Part shown: positions 1-8,697 of the stretch, piece after piece | Layout of the letters: every line of letters starts with the position of its first letter | Position numbering within the stretch: the stretch's first letter is position 1 | Source of the DNA: Alphaproteobacteria bacterium | Lineage (GTDB): Bacteria > Pseudomonadota > Alphaproteobacteria > MPNO01 > UBA830 | Assembly: GCA_022822405.1 (NCBI GenBank) | Contig: JAJEBT010000109.1 | Span: 44,652-108,651 of the forward strand | Length of the DNA stretch: 64,000 nucleotides | Reading direction: 5' to 3' | Notes under the pieces: model-generated | What the model was told of the DNA's origin: nothing | Seen by the model: only the letters and a program-made list of their open reading frames with translations | Databases searched by the model: none | Position numbers and translations under genes: made by a program

Positions 1-741
1 CGCGCGCCCCGATGGCGCTGCCCCGTACGCCGAAAGGCCTGTACCGCCGCTCCCTTGAAGGGCGACCGCCCGAACCGATCATGATTTACTCATGATTTGT
101 TCCTTAATCGGCCAATTGCGCACATGTAACACCTGCGTTGGACTGTCTGGTACCGCAGAAAACCGACATTACATCGATGCTCGCTTGCTTGCGAGCAGAT
201 GTGATGCATGCCTTAGTCATCCTTCGGATCGGCCGGCGGGCCGGAGTCTGTGGAGGGTCTGTATTGACGCGGTCCGGACCTGAGCCCATACCCGAGGCTG
301 ACGATCGGGAAGAGCCATCGGTATATCGGCCGAAGCCGCGCAGCACTGGACCCGGTCAACAACATCGTGGCCGTGCCCGAGGCGGGAGGAGCGGATCGTG
401 ACCAACGGGGATCGCTTCCGGACGCACGTGCGGCCGATGCCGGAAAAACTTCGACGATCGCACCTTGTCCGAGCGCTTGCTCTCTGCGTCGCTGGGGCGG
501 GCCGGTCACCCACAGCTCCAACGAGTCCAACACCCCGGCACCGAACCTGGAGCAACAAACTCACGCCAAAACTGTTGGATTTTCGTTTGCCACAAATGTC
601 GGGTTTTCGTTTGCCATTGACACCGAGATGCGGCGCATGTCGGGTGTGAGCCGTGCGACCGAGGCAGCCATGGCTCGTTCCCGCATACCACGAGCAGGCC
701 CCGAGCAGCGCAGCGCACCCTCTCCGGACGGGAGATAGACC
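1..741. other. Gene-poor left edge
   Basis: No reading frame here looks like a real protein. The longest open frames overlap on both strands and have the arginine/proline-rich composition of high-GC shadow frames. A tandem 9-bp direct repeat (TCATGATTT at 79-87 and 90-98, 11-bp period) and a 16-bp repeat at 577-616 are the only structures I noticed. The first 90 bases could hold the end of a gene starting left of the window, but I cannot tell in which frame. Confidence 0.5.
577..616. repeat. Two direct copies of a 16-bp motif
   Basis: The motif GGRTTTTCGTTTGCCA occurs at 577-592 and again at 601-616 with one mismatch and a 24-bp period. It is more AT-rich than its surroundings. It could be a regulator site for the downstream gene at 742 or a remnant of an insertion-sequence end. 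Neither can be decided from the window. Confidence 0.45.
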
Positions 742-1197
742 ATGCCATCGACGGAGATTTCCAGGGACGAGGACGTCATCCGGGCACTGATAAAGGCGCA
801 GTTCGACAGTATCGACTGGGCGCCCGGCCGCAATGCCGACTGGCGGACGGTCCAGCGGGGTTTCGAGCAGGGCGCGCAGCTCTGGCCGGCACGAAGACCG
901 GCCCGGCCGCAATCGTCGGACGATTTCGTCGACAGGCTGCGCAAGCTCCGTGACGATGGAACCCTGGAATCGTTCACCGAGACAGGCGCCGGCTGCCACG
1001 TATGGATCATCGGCAACGTCGCCGTCGCGCTCGCCGGCTGCGAGATGGTCGAGAACGGTTCGACGGTCACGCGGGACGTCAGTGGATTCCTTCTGGTCAA
1101 GGATGCCGGGGAATGGCGGATCGCGGCACAGGCTTGGGATTATGTGGACGACATCCTCGCCGCGTTCGCCGCCGCGGGACTGGGGGAAGACGGCTAG
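742..1197 (+). CDS. NTF2/SnoaL-like domain protein (151 aa)
   Basis: This is a small cytoplasmic protein without signal peptide or membrane segment. An N-terminal helix is followed by a curved-sheet pattern; the stretch VWIIGNVAVALAGCEM and the C-terminal EWRIAAQAWDYV look like the nuclear-transport-factor-2 fold that covers DUF4440/SnoaL proteins. Such proteins are often small-molecule isomerases, hydrolases or binding modules, so no substrate can be given. The ATG at 742 is the natural start, 14 bases after GGGAG. It stands alone, with 185 bp before the next gene. The family assignment rests on fold-like pattern only. Confidence 0.6.
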   Translation: MPSTEISRDEDVIRALIKAQFDSIDWAPGRNADWRTVQRGFEQGAQLWPARRPARPQSSDDFVDRLRKLRDDGTLESFTETGAGCHVWIIGNVAVALAGCEMVENGSTVTRDVSGFLLVKDAGEWRIAAQAWDYVDDILAAFAAAGLGEDG

Positions 1198-1382
1198 ATG
1201 GCTCGGGCTCCTGGCGGTTCCCGACAAGGCCTTCGGGGTGCGTGCGAAGCGCCGGGCGGGCAGGAACGTTCCGAGGCAAGGGTTGAGGAGCGCATCGGGC
1301 AAATCTGCCGCATGCGCCTCCCGGCAAGCTCCGGCGCGCCACGGTAGCCTGTTCCGGCACCGTCGCGGTCCTGCAGGCCGTT

Positions 1383-2447
1383 ATGGAGAGGAATGACGCT
1401 GTGCTTTCGAGGCACCCTCTTGCGGCGGCTCCCGTCCAGGCTCTCGTCCTCGGGGCGTGGTTTCTGTGCCTCACGGCAATCTCCGCTGCGCCCGCCGCTT
1501 CGCAGCCACGCGCCTGCACGGAGGGTGAGCGTCCGCTGAAGCTCGGCTTCTACGCCCATTTCGAGCCGGTGAGCCACAGCGCCGTCAGGGCTCCGGGCTC
1601 TGCTGGCTTCGACGACCACCGGGGTTACGAGGCCGACCTGCTGAGCGCTCTCGAAGCCATCGACAGCGCGAATCTGTCGTTCTCCCGGCGCGGGATCGCG
1701 GCTTGGGACGGTATCTGGCTGCTTCCCGCCGGGCCTCGATACGACATCGTCGGCGGCGGCATCACGATCCTCGACCCGCGCACCCGCGATGCCTCGGGAG
1801 AGACGGCAATCGTCTTCACCTCGGGCCATATCGCGTTCCGCCAATCTCTCTTGGTGCGCGCGGAGGACGCGGAGCGGCTCGTCCGGCATCGGGACCTGAG
1901 CGGCACAGACCGGGTGGGCGTGCTCGCCGGAACGACGGGAGAGGCCCGGCTGCTGGAGTTGACCGGCATCGCGGATGGGAACGGGGTGCTGGCCGCTGGT
2001 ACGCGGGTGGATACGCCGGACGGCGCGGTTGTCGCGGACGGTGGTACGGACTACCGCATCGAAGCCGCGGGCGCCTCGCCAGGGATCGCCAGTCGCCAAC
2101 AACTACACCCGGCGTCGGTCGCGCTGCCCACGGTCGTGTACTACCCGGACGATACTGAATTGATCGCCGCGCTCGCGGCCGGCCGGATCGACGCTGTCGC
2201 CAGGGGCGAAATCGGCAACCGGGCCGAAGCTCAGGCCCATAGTGAGGCCTTCGCGGTGACCGCTCTCGACAGCCGGGCCCAGACCGGCGGGTTCGCGCTG
2301 GCGGCCGAGGACGCGTCGCTCGCCTCCTGTATCGACCGACACATCGACTGGCTGACCGACGGTGGCCGGATCGGCTTCCGGGAATGGTTCGACGATCCTT
2401 CGGTGTTCATGAGGCGGGCATTGCAACCAGCGGCGGTGGAGCGGTAG
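1383..2447 (+). CDS. Periplasmic solute-binding protein, SBP family 3-like
   Basis: This 354-residue protein probably binds a small solute in the periplasm. An N-terminal hydrophobic segment (about residues 16-39, ending AAPAASQ) reads as a signal peptide. The mature part has the order seen in amino-acid-type binding proteins: KLGFYAHFEP, a G-YEADLLSALE segment, the DIVGGGITIL hinge region, VGVLAGTTGEA and a C-terminal DGGRIGFREWF. No permease or ATPase gene is adjacent, so it is either an orphan receptor-like protein or served by a transporter elsewhere. An in-frame ATG at 1395 is an alternative start. The ligand is unknown. Confidence 0.7.
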   Translation: MERNDAVLSRHPLAAAPVQALVLGAWFLCLTAISAAPAASQPRACTEGERPLKLGFYAHFEPVSHSAVRAPGSAGFDDHRGYEADLLSALEAIDSANLSFSRRGIAAWDGIWLLPAGPRYDIVGGGITILDPRTRDASGETAIVFTSGHIAFRQSLLVRAEDAERLVRHRDLSGTDRVGVLAGTTGEARLLELTGIADGNGVLAAGTRVDTPDGAVVADGGTDYRIEAAGASPGIASRQQLHPASVALPTVVYYPDDTELIAALAAGRIDAVARGEIGNRAEAQAHSEAFAVTALDSRAQTGGFALAAEDASLASCIDRHIDWLTDGGRIGFREWFDDPSVFMRRALQPAAVER

Positions 2448-2770
2448 CCGCAGACTTGGATGGTTGCGCCCGGGTCGAGCAATCGATCCGACCAACCTGC
2501 GAGGACAGGCGACTCACGAGAGGCGTTCGTCACACCGCTTGTCCGAACATGATCGGACAAGGCAGCAGGGGCTCTTTAAAGATGAACGGTGTTTCCGCGT
2601 CCGTCGGGGCCAACAGCGCGTCCGGAATGGACCACGCTGCGGTACCGGGGTCTGCAAGAACTCACGAATCCCAGCGTCCTCGATGTCCGCAACGGTCAGA
2701 TCAACGGTCGCGCCGATGACAGGGCCGTCCGCCAGCGGGTCGAAGTCGTGAAGAAAGGCCCTCGTCATAG
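2448..2770. other. Spacer ending at a likely rearrangement breakpoint
   Basis: The 323 bases between the binding protein and the livH remnant hold no recognisable gene. A minus-strand frame (2514-2768, 84 codons) starts with an ATG at 2766-2768 and has a protein-like beginning (FDPLADGPVIGATVDLT) that loosely resembles the first strand of TauD-type dioxygenases. It becomes shadow-like after about 45 residues. It starts within two bases of where the livH remnant begins, so it may be the truncated 5' end of another gene joined here. Confidence 0.35.
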
Positions 2771-3217
2771 GGCCAGCTCTATTCCGGAATCGTGTCCCTC
2801 ACGATCATCTCCGCGCTTGCGCTCTTCCTCAAATACTCGGCCTTCGGAAACGCGATCCGCGCGACGACCCAAAACCGCGACGCGGCCGAGCTCCTCGGCG
2901 TCAACGTCAATTTTGTGGGCCTCGTCAGCTTTGCCATCGGCATCGGGCTTGCCGGGGCGCTTGTCAGCTTTGTCTTCTCCTTCTTTCCGGCCAAGCACTG
3001 GGAGTGGATCGCGATCCTGATGTCTCTTGTCGTCCTGGGCGGCATGGGCTCCATCCTCGGAACCGTTCTTGCGGCCTTCATTCTGTCGGTGATCGCTGCC
3101 TATGTCGGCTTCTTCTTCGGCGCGACATAGTCGACATTGACCTTCTTCGTTGCACTTTTCGTCGTGCTTCTGGTGCGGCCGCAGGGCCTCTTTGGCGAGA
3201 AACCGGAGCTTGCCTGA
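2771..3217 (+). pseudogene. livH: livH remnant: branched-chain amino-acid ABC permease, C-terminal half
   Basis: The open frame covers only about the last 148 residues of an inner-membrane permease of the LivH family, which is normally close to 300 residues. The EAA-type cytoplasmic loop is clear (FGNAIRATTQNRDAAELLG), followed by membrane segments and an end reading LLVRPQGLFGEKPELA. A stop codon sits just before the fragment at 2768-2770. An in-frame TAG at 3128-3130 splits it, in a place where tryptophan would fit (GAT-stop-STLTFF). The true stop (3215-3217) overlaps the livM ATG. It is broken twice, by 5' truncation and by nonsense, so I call it non-functional. Confidence 0.85.
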
Positions 3218-4245
3218 TGCCGGCCATTGACACCGACGACATCCTCGAACAACACCGCGCGTACAACGAGACGCCGGCGTGGCGGCGGACAAGACCCGTG
3301 TCGTGTGGTTTCCGATTGCGATCATGGCGGCCCTGCTGGCGCTACCCGCGCTGCAGTTTGTCGGCAACTACAATTACCTTATCCACCTGGTCCTCTTCAC
3401 GGCTTCCTACGTGGTGATGGCCTCGGGCTGGAACGTGCTTGGCGGGTTTGCTGGCTACATCTCGCTGGGTCACAACGTGTTCTTTGCGGTCGGCGGTTAC
3501 TTCGCGGGTATGGCCTTTGCCCGGCTCGAGATATCCACGATCATCCTCGCGCCGGTTGCAGGGCTAGTCGCCGGCGCGCTCGGCTATCTCATCGGCCTGA
3601 TTGCACTCCGCGTGCGAGGACCGTCATTCATCATCTCTTCACTGGCGCTGGTCAAGATCTTTCGGATACTCTTCGAAAACTGGGAGTTCGTGGGTGGTGC
3701 CGCCGGTGTGGCGCTGAAGGCAAACAGCCTGCCGGTGGAATAGGCGAAGCTGCCCTACTACTATGCATTCATCGTGATGGCAGCCTTCGCGGTCTGGGCC
3801 TCGTACCGGATCAAGCACTCGAAGTTCGGGCTGGGACTGAGGGCAATCTCGAAAGACGAGATCAAGAGCGAGAGCGCTGGCATCGACACGCGGTTCTACA
3901 AAGTCATGGTCTTCGATCTCGGCTTTTTTCGTGGGCATGGCAGGCGCTGTCTGGGGCGAGTACCTCACCTACATTCGGCCGAACATCTTCCTGGTCATTC
4001 TTGTCAACGTGAACATGGTCCTGATGTGCATCTTGGGTAGAAAAGGGACGATCGCGGGCCCAGTGATTGGCTCGGTTCTGATCGTTGCCTTCAACGAGTT
4101 CTTTGTGGCAACCCTTGGCGCTTCCGAAATCAACATCTTGGCCACCGGCCTGATCATGATGCTCTGCCTGATGTTCTTTCCGCTCGGCATCGTCGGCATG
4201 CTCGCAAGGCATCGGAAGCTTCCACAAATATTGAACTGGGACTGA
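3217..4245 (+). pseudogene. livM: livM remnant with two frameshifts and an internal stop
   Basis: The product would be LivM, the second inner-membrane permease of the branched-chain amino-acid ABC transporter, about 340 residues. The ATG at 3217 opens a natural N-terminus (MPAIDTDDILEQHRAY) that shifts frame near 3280. The body continues from 3279 (AADKTRVVWFPIAIM) and contains the LivM loop GLGLRAISKDEIKSESAGID. An in-frame TAG lies at 3741-3743, again where tryptophan is expected (PVE-stop-AKLPYYY). A second frameshift lies at a run of six T (3925-3930), after which the frame reads to the stop at 4243-4245. Three lesions make function very unlikely unless they are sequencing errors. Confidence 0.88.
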
Positions 4246-4246
4246 A

Positions 4247-5032
4247 ATGGTCGGGTTCGTCCTGTACAACGCACCGCAATCGACCTGCAGCCAGCGTGTA
4301 AGGTACGCCTTGCACGCGAAGGCATTGCCGTTTGAGGAGCGCAAGCTTGATCTGTTCTCGGGCGATCAGCTGAAGCCGGAATATCTCGCGATAAATCCCA
4401 ATGGCGTGGTGCCTGCGCTGGTTCACGACGGCGTGCCTGTGATCGACAGCGCGGTGATCCTCGAATACCTTGAAGACGTCTTTCCGGACGTTGCACCGAT
4501 GCGCCCCAGGGATCCCATGGATGTTGCGCGGCTTAGAGCCATGATGCGCTTTGTCGACGAAATTCCGACGCCTGCGGTGCGTGTCCCGTCGTACAATCTC
4601 GCGTTCCTGCCGCACTTTCAGTCGATGTCTGACGAGGAGTTCCAGGCGCTGTGCGACAGCAAGCCGTTGCGTCGCGAGTTCTTGATGCGCATGGGGAGGA
4701 CCGGTTTTCCGGAAGCGGACATGGATGAGGCACTGGGGCGACTTCGCCGAGGAGTAGAGCGGTTGGGGCAATGGCTGGATGGGAGCTGCGGGCCTTGGAT
4801 CATGGGCGATCGGATCAGCTTGGCAGACATCGCCATCATGCCGGTGATCGTCCGGATGGATGACATCAATCTCGGATCGAGCTGGGATGACATTCCAGCC
4901 GTTGCGGCATGGCTGGACCGGATCAAGGGGACCGAGCCATTCGGCAAGACATACTATCCCGGCTCGCTGCTCACCGAAAAGTACCCGCATTTGACCGAAC
5001 TTGCCCGCACGAAGGCCGACAAGGTCACGTAG
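4247..5032 (+). CDS. Glutathione S-transferase family protein (261 aa)
   Basis: The gene encodes a cytosolic two-domain GST. The thioredoxin-fold N-terminal domain has the STCSQRVRYAL active-site helix, a cis-proline region NPNGVVPALV and the glutathione-contacting DSAVILEYLED. The helical C-terminal domain ends with the conserved SLADIAIMPVIVRMD capping box. It starts one base after the livM stop and is intact, unlike the two genes before it. It probably conjugates, isomerises or reduces a small electrophile; the nearby hydrolase and dehydrogenase genes suggest a role in the breakdown of an organic compound, which is inference. Serine or cysteine at residues 12-14 could be catalytic. Confidence 0.88.
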   Translation: MVGFVLYNAPQSTCSQRVRYALHAKALPFEERKLDLFSGDQLKPEYLAINPNGVVPALVHDGVPVIDSAVILEYLEDVFPDVAPMRPRDPMDVARLRAMMRFVDEIPTPAVRVPSYNLAFLPHFQSMSDEEFQALCDSKPLRREFLMRMGRTGFPEADMDEALGRLRRGVERLGQWLDGSCGPWIMGDRISLADIAIMPVIVRMDDINLGSSWDDIPAVAAWLDRIKGTEPFGKTYYPGSLLTEKYPHLTELARTKADKVT

Positions 5033-5119
5033 GATGCAAATGCATGGCTTCATGCTAGCCGCCGTAAAGGTCGGTGCAATAGCCACCGTCCGGCCCCCCA
5101 TGAACGCGATCATTGCGCG

Positions 5120-6199
5120 GTGAATGTCGGTCGTGACGAGATGGATCCGCGCATCGCCGCGGCCGCAGCGCATTGGTCGCACCGGATGGTGGCGAACGGC
5201 GTTCCGCTTGCCGATTTCCAGGACGTGACTGGATCGATCTCGCACTGGGACGAATGGTGTCCGGCTTGGGTCGCGCCCGGAAAAGTCCATGATGGCCTTG
5301 GGGCAGCAGCCGAAGCCGAAGGGCGGCCGCGCAGTGCGGGCGAGCATTTCGGCGCCGCTGCAGTATGCTATCATTTCGGCAAGTTTCTTTTCGTTCACGA
5401 TCCGGACCGGATGCGGGAGGCGCACGACCTTGCGATCGCGGCCTATGGCCGGGCTCTGCCGAACATGGATCCACCCGGCGAGCGGGTGGCAAAGCCGTAC
5501 GAGGATACCAGGCTGGCCGGTGTCCTCCGCAAGCCGCGGGACGTGGAAAGGCCTCCCGTCGTCGTCATGTGCATGGGACTCGACAGCGCGAAGGAGGAGA
5601 TGCGCACGAACGGGACCGTGTTTCTCGATCGGGGCATTGCAACGCTGGCATTCGACGGCCCGGGACAGGGCGAAGCGGAATACGCACTCCCGATTCGACC
5701 TGACTGCGAGGCGCCGGTCTCTTCGATCATTGACTGGCTTGAAGAGAGGACCGATGTCGACGCAAAGCGTGTCGGGCTCGGGGGCGTTAGCCTTGGTGGC
5801 TACTATGCGCCCCGTGCCGCGGCCTTCGAAAGGCGCGTGCGGGCCTGCATCGCGCTGACCGGACCCTCCGATTTCTCCGTAGCTTTCATGCACACACCCG
5901 ATCTGACTCGTGCGGCCTTCATCGCCCGCAGCCATTCATCGGATGAGCATGCGGCCGCAGACGTAGCGCGGCAGATGAGTCTCGTTGAAGTCGCGCATCA
6001 GATCGAGTGCCCGGCCTACAATGTTGGCGGCACTCTGGATCGTGTGATCCAGCCGGATCATGCTGAAAGACTGGCCGATGCGGTGTCCGGTCCCGCGGTG
6101 CTGAACATGATCGAGGATGGCACGCATGTGGTCAACAATCGCTCCTACAGGTATCGCCCATCATCAGCGGACTGGATGGCAAGGGAACTGCATGCCTGA
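5120..6199 (+). CDS. Alpha/beta hydrolase, 2,6-dihydroxypseudooxynicotine hydrolase-like
   Basis: The 359-residue enzyme has a helical N-terminal part (AAVCYHFGKFLFVHDPDRMREA) followed by an alpha/beta-hydrolase core. That layout matches the C-C bond hydrolase of nicotine breakdown and its relatives. The nucleophile elbow is GVSLG (Ser224 counting from the GTG); an acid is present in GGTLDRVIQP and the histidine in IEDGTHVVNN. An oxyanion-region motif CMGLDSAKEEM precedes it. The start is uncertain: GTG at 5120 or ATG at 5141, neither with a strong ribosome site. It lies 87 bp after the GST gene. It could also be an esterase of the FrsA-like group. Confidence 0.82.
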   Translation: MNVGRDEMDPRIAAAAAHWSHRMVANGVPLADFQDVTGSISHWDEWCPAWVAPGKVHDGLGAAAEAEGRPRSAGEHFGAAAVCYHFGKFLFVHDPDRMREAHDLAIAAYGRALPNMDPPGERVAKPYEDTRLAGVLRKPRDVERPPVVVMCMGLDSAKEEMRTNGTVFLDRGIATLAFDGPGQGEAEYALPIRPDCEAPVSSIIDWLEERTDVDAKRVGLGGVSLGGYYAPRAAAFERRVRACIALTGPSDFSVAFMHTPDLTRAAFIARSHSSDEHAAADVARQMSLVEVAHQIECPAYNVGGTLDRVIQPDHAERLADAVSGPAVLNMIEDGTHVVNNRSYRYRPSSADWMARELHA

Positions 6200-6329
6200 A
6201 AGAGGTCGAAGAATATCCGAAGTGGACGAGAATTGTGCAGAGCTAGGCTGGTGTTTGGGATAGGTTGGCGCCAGCAGAAAACCAGAACGCAAGCGGTCCG
6301 TAGGGGTCGCCTCAAGAGAGGATTCTGAC

Positions 6330-7637
6330 ATGAACGTACACAACACAGCACTGACCCCCAACATCCTGTCTCCCCAGGATCTGCAACCGAACTGGAACTG
6401 GGAGGGTCGCTTGCCGGCCTGGGGCCACACGTCTGTCGATTTCGAGCGCCGCGTCGATCACGATCGTCTGCGTCGATATCGTCTGAGCCGAACCCGCGAG
6501 GCGCTGAAGGCATCTGAATGCGGGACGCTCCTGCTCTTTGACGTCAACAACATACGCTACGTTTCGGGCACCAAGATTGGCGAATGGGAACGGGACAAGA
6601 TGTGCCGCTTCGCGCTTCTGACCGGCGACGACTCGCCTTATGTCTGGGATTTCGGCTCTGCCGCGGTGCACCATAGAAAGTACGCCGACTGGCTCGAGCC
6701 GGACCATTGTCGCGCGGGCGTAGTCGGCATGCGCGGGACCATCCCGCCGTCCTTCGGGCTGATGAAGCACTATGCCGAGGAAATCGCCGGCCTCATCCGC
6801 GATGCCGGCATGGCCGACATGCCCGTTGGCGTCGACTATGCCGAAACGGCGATGTTCCACGCGCTGCAGGAAGCCGGACTCAGGATTGTTGATGGCCAGC
6901 AAGTTATGCTGAGCGCGCGCGAAATCAAGAACTGGGACGAGATCCAACTCTTGACCCAAGCCGCCAGCATGGTCGATGGCGTTTACCACATGATCTACGA
7001 GGAACTGAAACCGGGTGTTCGTGAAAACGACATCGTGGCACTGTCCAACAAGATGCTCTACGAGATGGGTTCGGACGATGTCGAAGCGATCAACGCCATC
7101 AGCGGCGAACGCTGCAACCCGCACCCGCACAACTTCACCGACCGGTACTTTCGCCCCGGCGACCAGGCGTTCTTTGACATCCTGCAATCCTACCAGGGAT
7201 ATCGGACCTGCTACTACCGGACATTCAACATCGGCAGGGCAACGTCTGTCCAGCATGACGCTTACGAGAAGGCACGCGAATGGCTCGATCTTGCGATCGA
7301 CGCGATCAAGCCGGGCGTAACCACTGACAAGGTGGCGAAACTCTGGCCGGCGGCGCAGGACTACGGCTTTCCTGACGAGCTTTCGGCATTCGGCTTGCAG
7401 TTCGGTCACGGGTTAGGTCTCGCCCTGCACGAGCGCCCGATCATTTCCCGCGCGGTCAGTCTGGACAATCCAATGGAAATCCGGACTGGCATGGTGTTCG
7501 CGCTGGAGACCTACTGTCCTGCGGCAGACGGTTTTTCCGCAGCCCGGATCGAGGAGGAAGTCGTTGTCACGGACACGGGCTGCGAAGTGATCTCGCTCTT
7601 CCCGGCTGAAACACTGCCAATTTCCAATCGCTATTGA
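6330..7637 (+). CDS. M24 (Xaa-Pro peptidase/creatinase-fold) protein with a changed metal ligand
   Basis: The 435-residue protein has the two-domain layout of prolidase and creatinase: an N-terminal domain with VNNIRYVSG and a C-terminal pita-bread domain. The usual five metal ligands would be Asp, Asp, His, Glu, Glu. Here I see Asp283, His360 (in FGHGLGL), Glu393 (FALETY) and Glu408 (ARIEEE). The second aspartate position, 11 residues after Asp283, is Cys294 (GYRTCYYRTF). The enzyme may therefore bind one metal or none, as in creatinase, and may not be a peptidase. It does not match the DMSP lyase DddP pattern that I remember. A ribosome site AGAGAGG precedes the ATG. Its neighbours are the hydrolase and the dehydrogenase genes. 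Confidence 0.85.
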   Translation: MNVHNTALTPNILSPQDLQPNWNWEGRLPAWGHTSVDFERRVDHDRLRRYRLSRTREALKASECGTLLLFDVNNIRYVSGTKIGEWERDKMCRFALLTGDDSPYVWDFGSAAVHHRKYADWLEPDHCRAGVVGMRGTIPPSFGLMKHYAEEIAGLIRDAGMADMPVGVDYAETAMFHALQEAGLRIVDGQQVMLSAREIKNWDEIQLLTQAASMVDGVYHMIYEELKPGVRENDIVALSNKMLYEMGSDDVEAINAISGERCNPHPHNFTDRYFRPGDQAFFDILQSYQGYRTCYYRTFNIGRATSVQHDAYEKAREWLDLAIDAIKPGVTTDKVAKLWPAAQDYGFPDELSAFGLQFGHGLGLALHERPIISRAVSLDNPMEIRTGMVFALETYCPAADGFSAARIEEEVVVTDTGCEVISLFPAETLPISNRY

Positions 7638-7677
7638 TCGCCTTGGGCCTACGGCCCGGAAATCGAAGGATCCGCGG

Positions 7678-8697
7678 ATGCCACCCGACAAGCAGACGAA
7701 TGCCGAGGCCTACATTCGGATGTACCGCCAAATGGTGAAAATCCGAGCGTTCGAAGACAACGCCAACCAGCTGTACCTCAATGCCAAGATGCCTGGGTTG
7801 ACCCACATGTACTCCGGTCAAGAGGCGGTGGCGGTGGGCATTTGCGAGGCGTTGACCGATGATGACCGCATCACCTCAACCCATCGCGGCCACGGCCATT
7901 GCTTGGCCAAGGGTGCCGAGCTCAAGCTGATGTTCTGCGAACTTTTGGGCAAGGAAGAGGGCTATTGTCGAGGCAAGGGCGGCTCCATGCACATTGCCGA
8001 CCAAGCCCATGGCAACCTGGGCGCCAACGCAATTGTTGGCGGTTCGGCCGGAATTGCCACCGGCGCGGCTCTTTCCGCCAAGCGATTGGGCAGGAACTAC
8101 GTGACAGTCTGCTTCTTCGGTGACGGCGCAACCGCCCAAGGTCTCTGGTACGAGGTCATGAACATGGCGGCGCTCTGGAAACTGCCCGTCATCTATGCCT
8201 GCGAAAACAACGGGTATTCCCAATACACGTCGACGGACGAGGTTGTTGCCGGCTCGCTGACGGCACGGGCGGAGGCATTCGGGATCGAGGCGCATCAAAT
8301 CGACGGCCAGGACGTGCTGGCTGTCAACAAGCGTGCAACGGAACTGGCCGAACGTTGCCGCAGGGGCGAGGGCCCATTCTTCATGGAACTCGAAACCTAT
8401 CGCTATCACGGGCATCATGTGGGCGACATCAATCGCGACTACTACCGCTCGAAGGAGGAAGAGGCTCGCTGGAAGGCCGATCGCGACCCGATCATCAACT
8501 TTGGCAAGTGGCTTCAGTCTGAGGGCGTCGCCACCAAGGACGAACTGGCCGTAATCGACAGCGAGATTGGCGGCGAGGCGGCGGCGGCGGTGGAATATGC
8601 GCTCGCTGCGCCCTATCCCGATGCAAACGAGGTCGACATGCACGTCTTCAAGGGCGTCGAGCATGCCCTGCCCTACATGTCCGGAGCGCGTCAATGA
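7678..8697 (+). CDS. TPP-dependent 2-oxoacid (pyruvate/acetoin-type) dehydrogenase E1 alpha
   Basis: This is the alpha chain of a heterotetrameric E1, a cytosolic enzyme that decarboxylates a 2-oxo acid (or cleaves acetoin) on thiamine diphosphate and passes the acyl unit to lipoate. The thiamine-binding motif is complete: GDG at 148-150 and ENN at 176-178. The phosphorylation-loop-like RYHGHHVGD and the N-terminal THRGHGHCLAKG are typical. The length of 339 residues is normal. It starts 40 bp after the M24 gene, and its stop overlaps the E1-beta start (ATGA). The sequence does not separate pyruvate, acetoin or branched-chain acids. Confidence 0.92.
   Translation: MPPDKQTNAEAYIRMYRQMVKIRAFEDNANQLYLNAKMPGLTHMYSGQEAVAVGICEALTDDDRITSTHRGHGHCLAKGAELKLMFCELLGKEEGYCRGKGGSMHIADQAHGNLGANAIVGGSAGIATGAALSAKRLGRNYVTVCFFGDGATAQGLWYEVMNMAALWKLPVIYACENNGYSQYTSTDEVVAGSLTARAEAFGIEAHQIDGQDVLAVNKRATELAERCRRGEGPFFMELETYRYHGHHVGDINRDYYRSKEEEARWKADRDPIINFGKWLQSEGVATKDELAVIDSEIGGEAAAAVEYALAAPYPDANEVDMHVFKGVEHALPYMSGARQ

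Noticed and set aside
217..1302. A 361-codon minus-strand frame at the left edge
   Set aside because: It overlaps the more protein-like NTF2-fold gene and has low-complexity shadow composition; no family pattern was found.
2514..2768. An 84-residue minus-strand gene
   Set aside because: Only the first 45 residues look protein-like and no family could be named; it is noted as a possible truncated start only.
4154..5935. A 593-codon minus-strand frame
   Set aside because: It is antisense to the GST and alpha/beta hydrolase genes, both of which have clear family motifs.
6330..7637. DMSP lyase DddP
   Set aside because: DddP is an M24-fold enzyme but has a different metal region around the two aspartates; here the sequence is FFDILQ then GYRTCYYRTF, so only the general M24 fold is supported.
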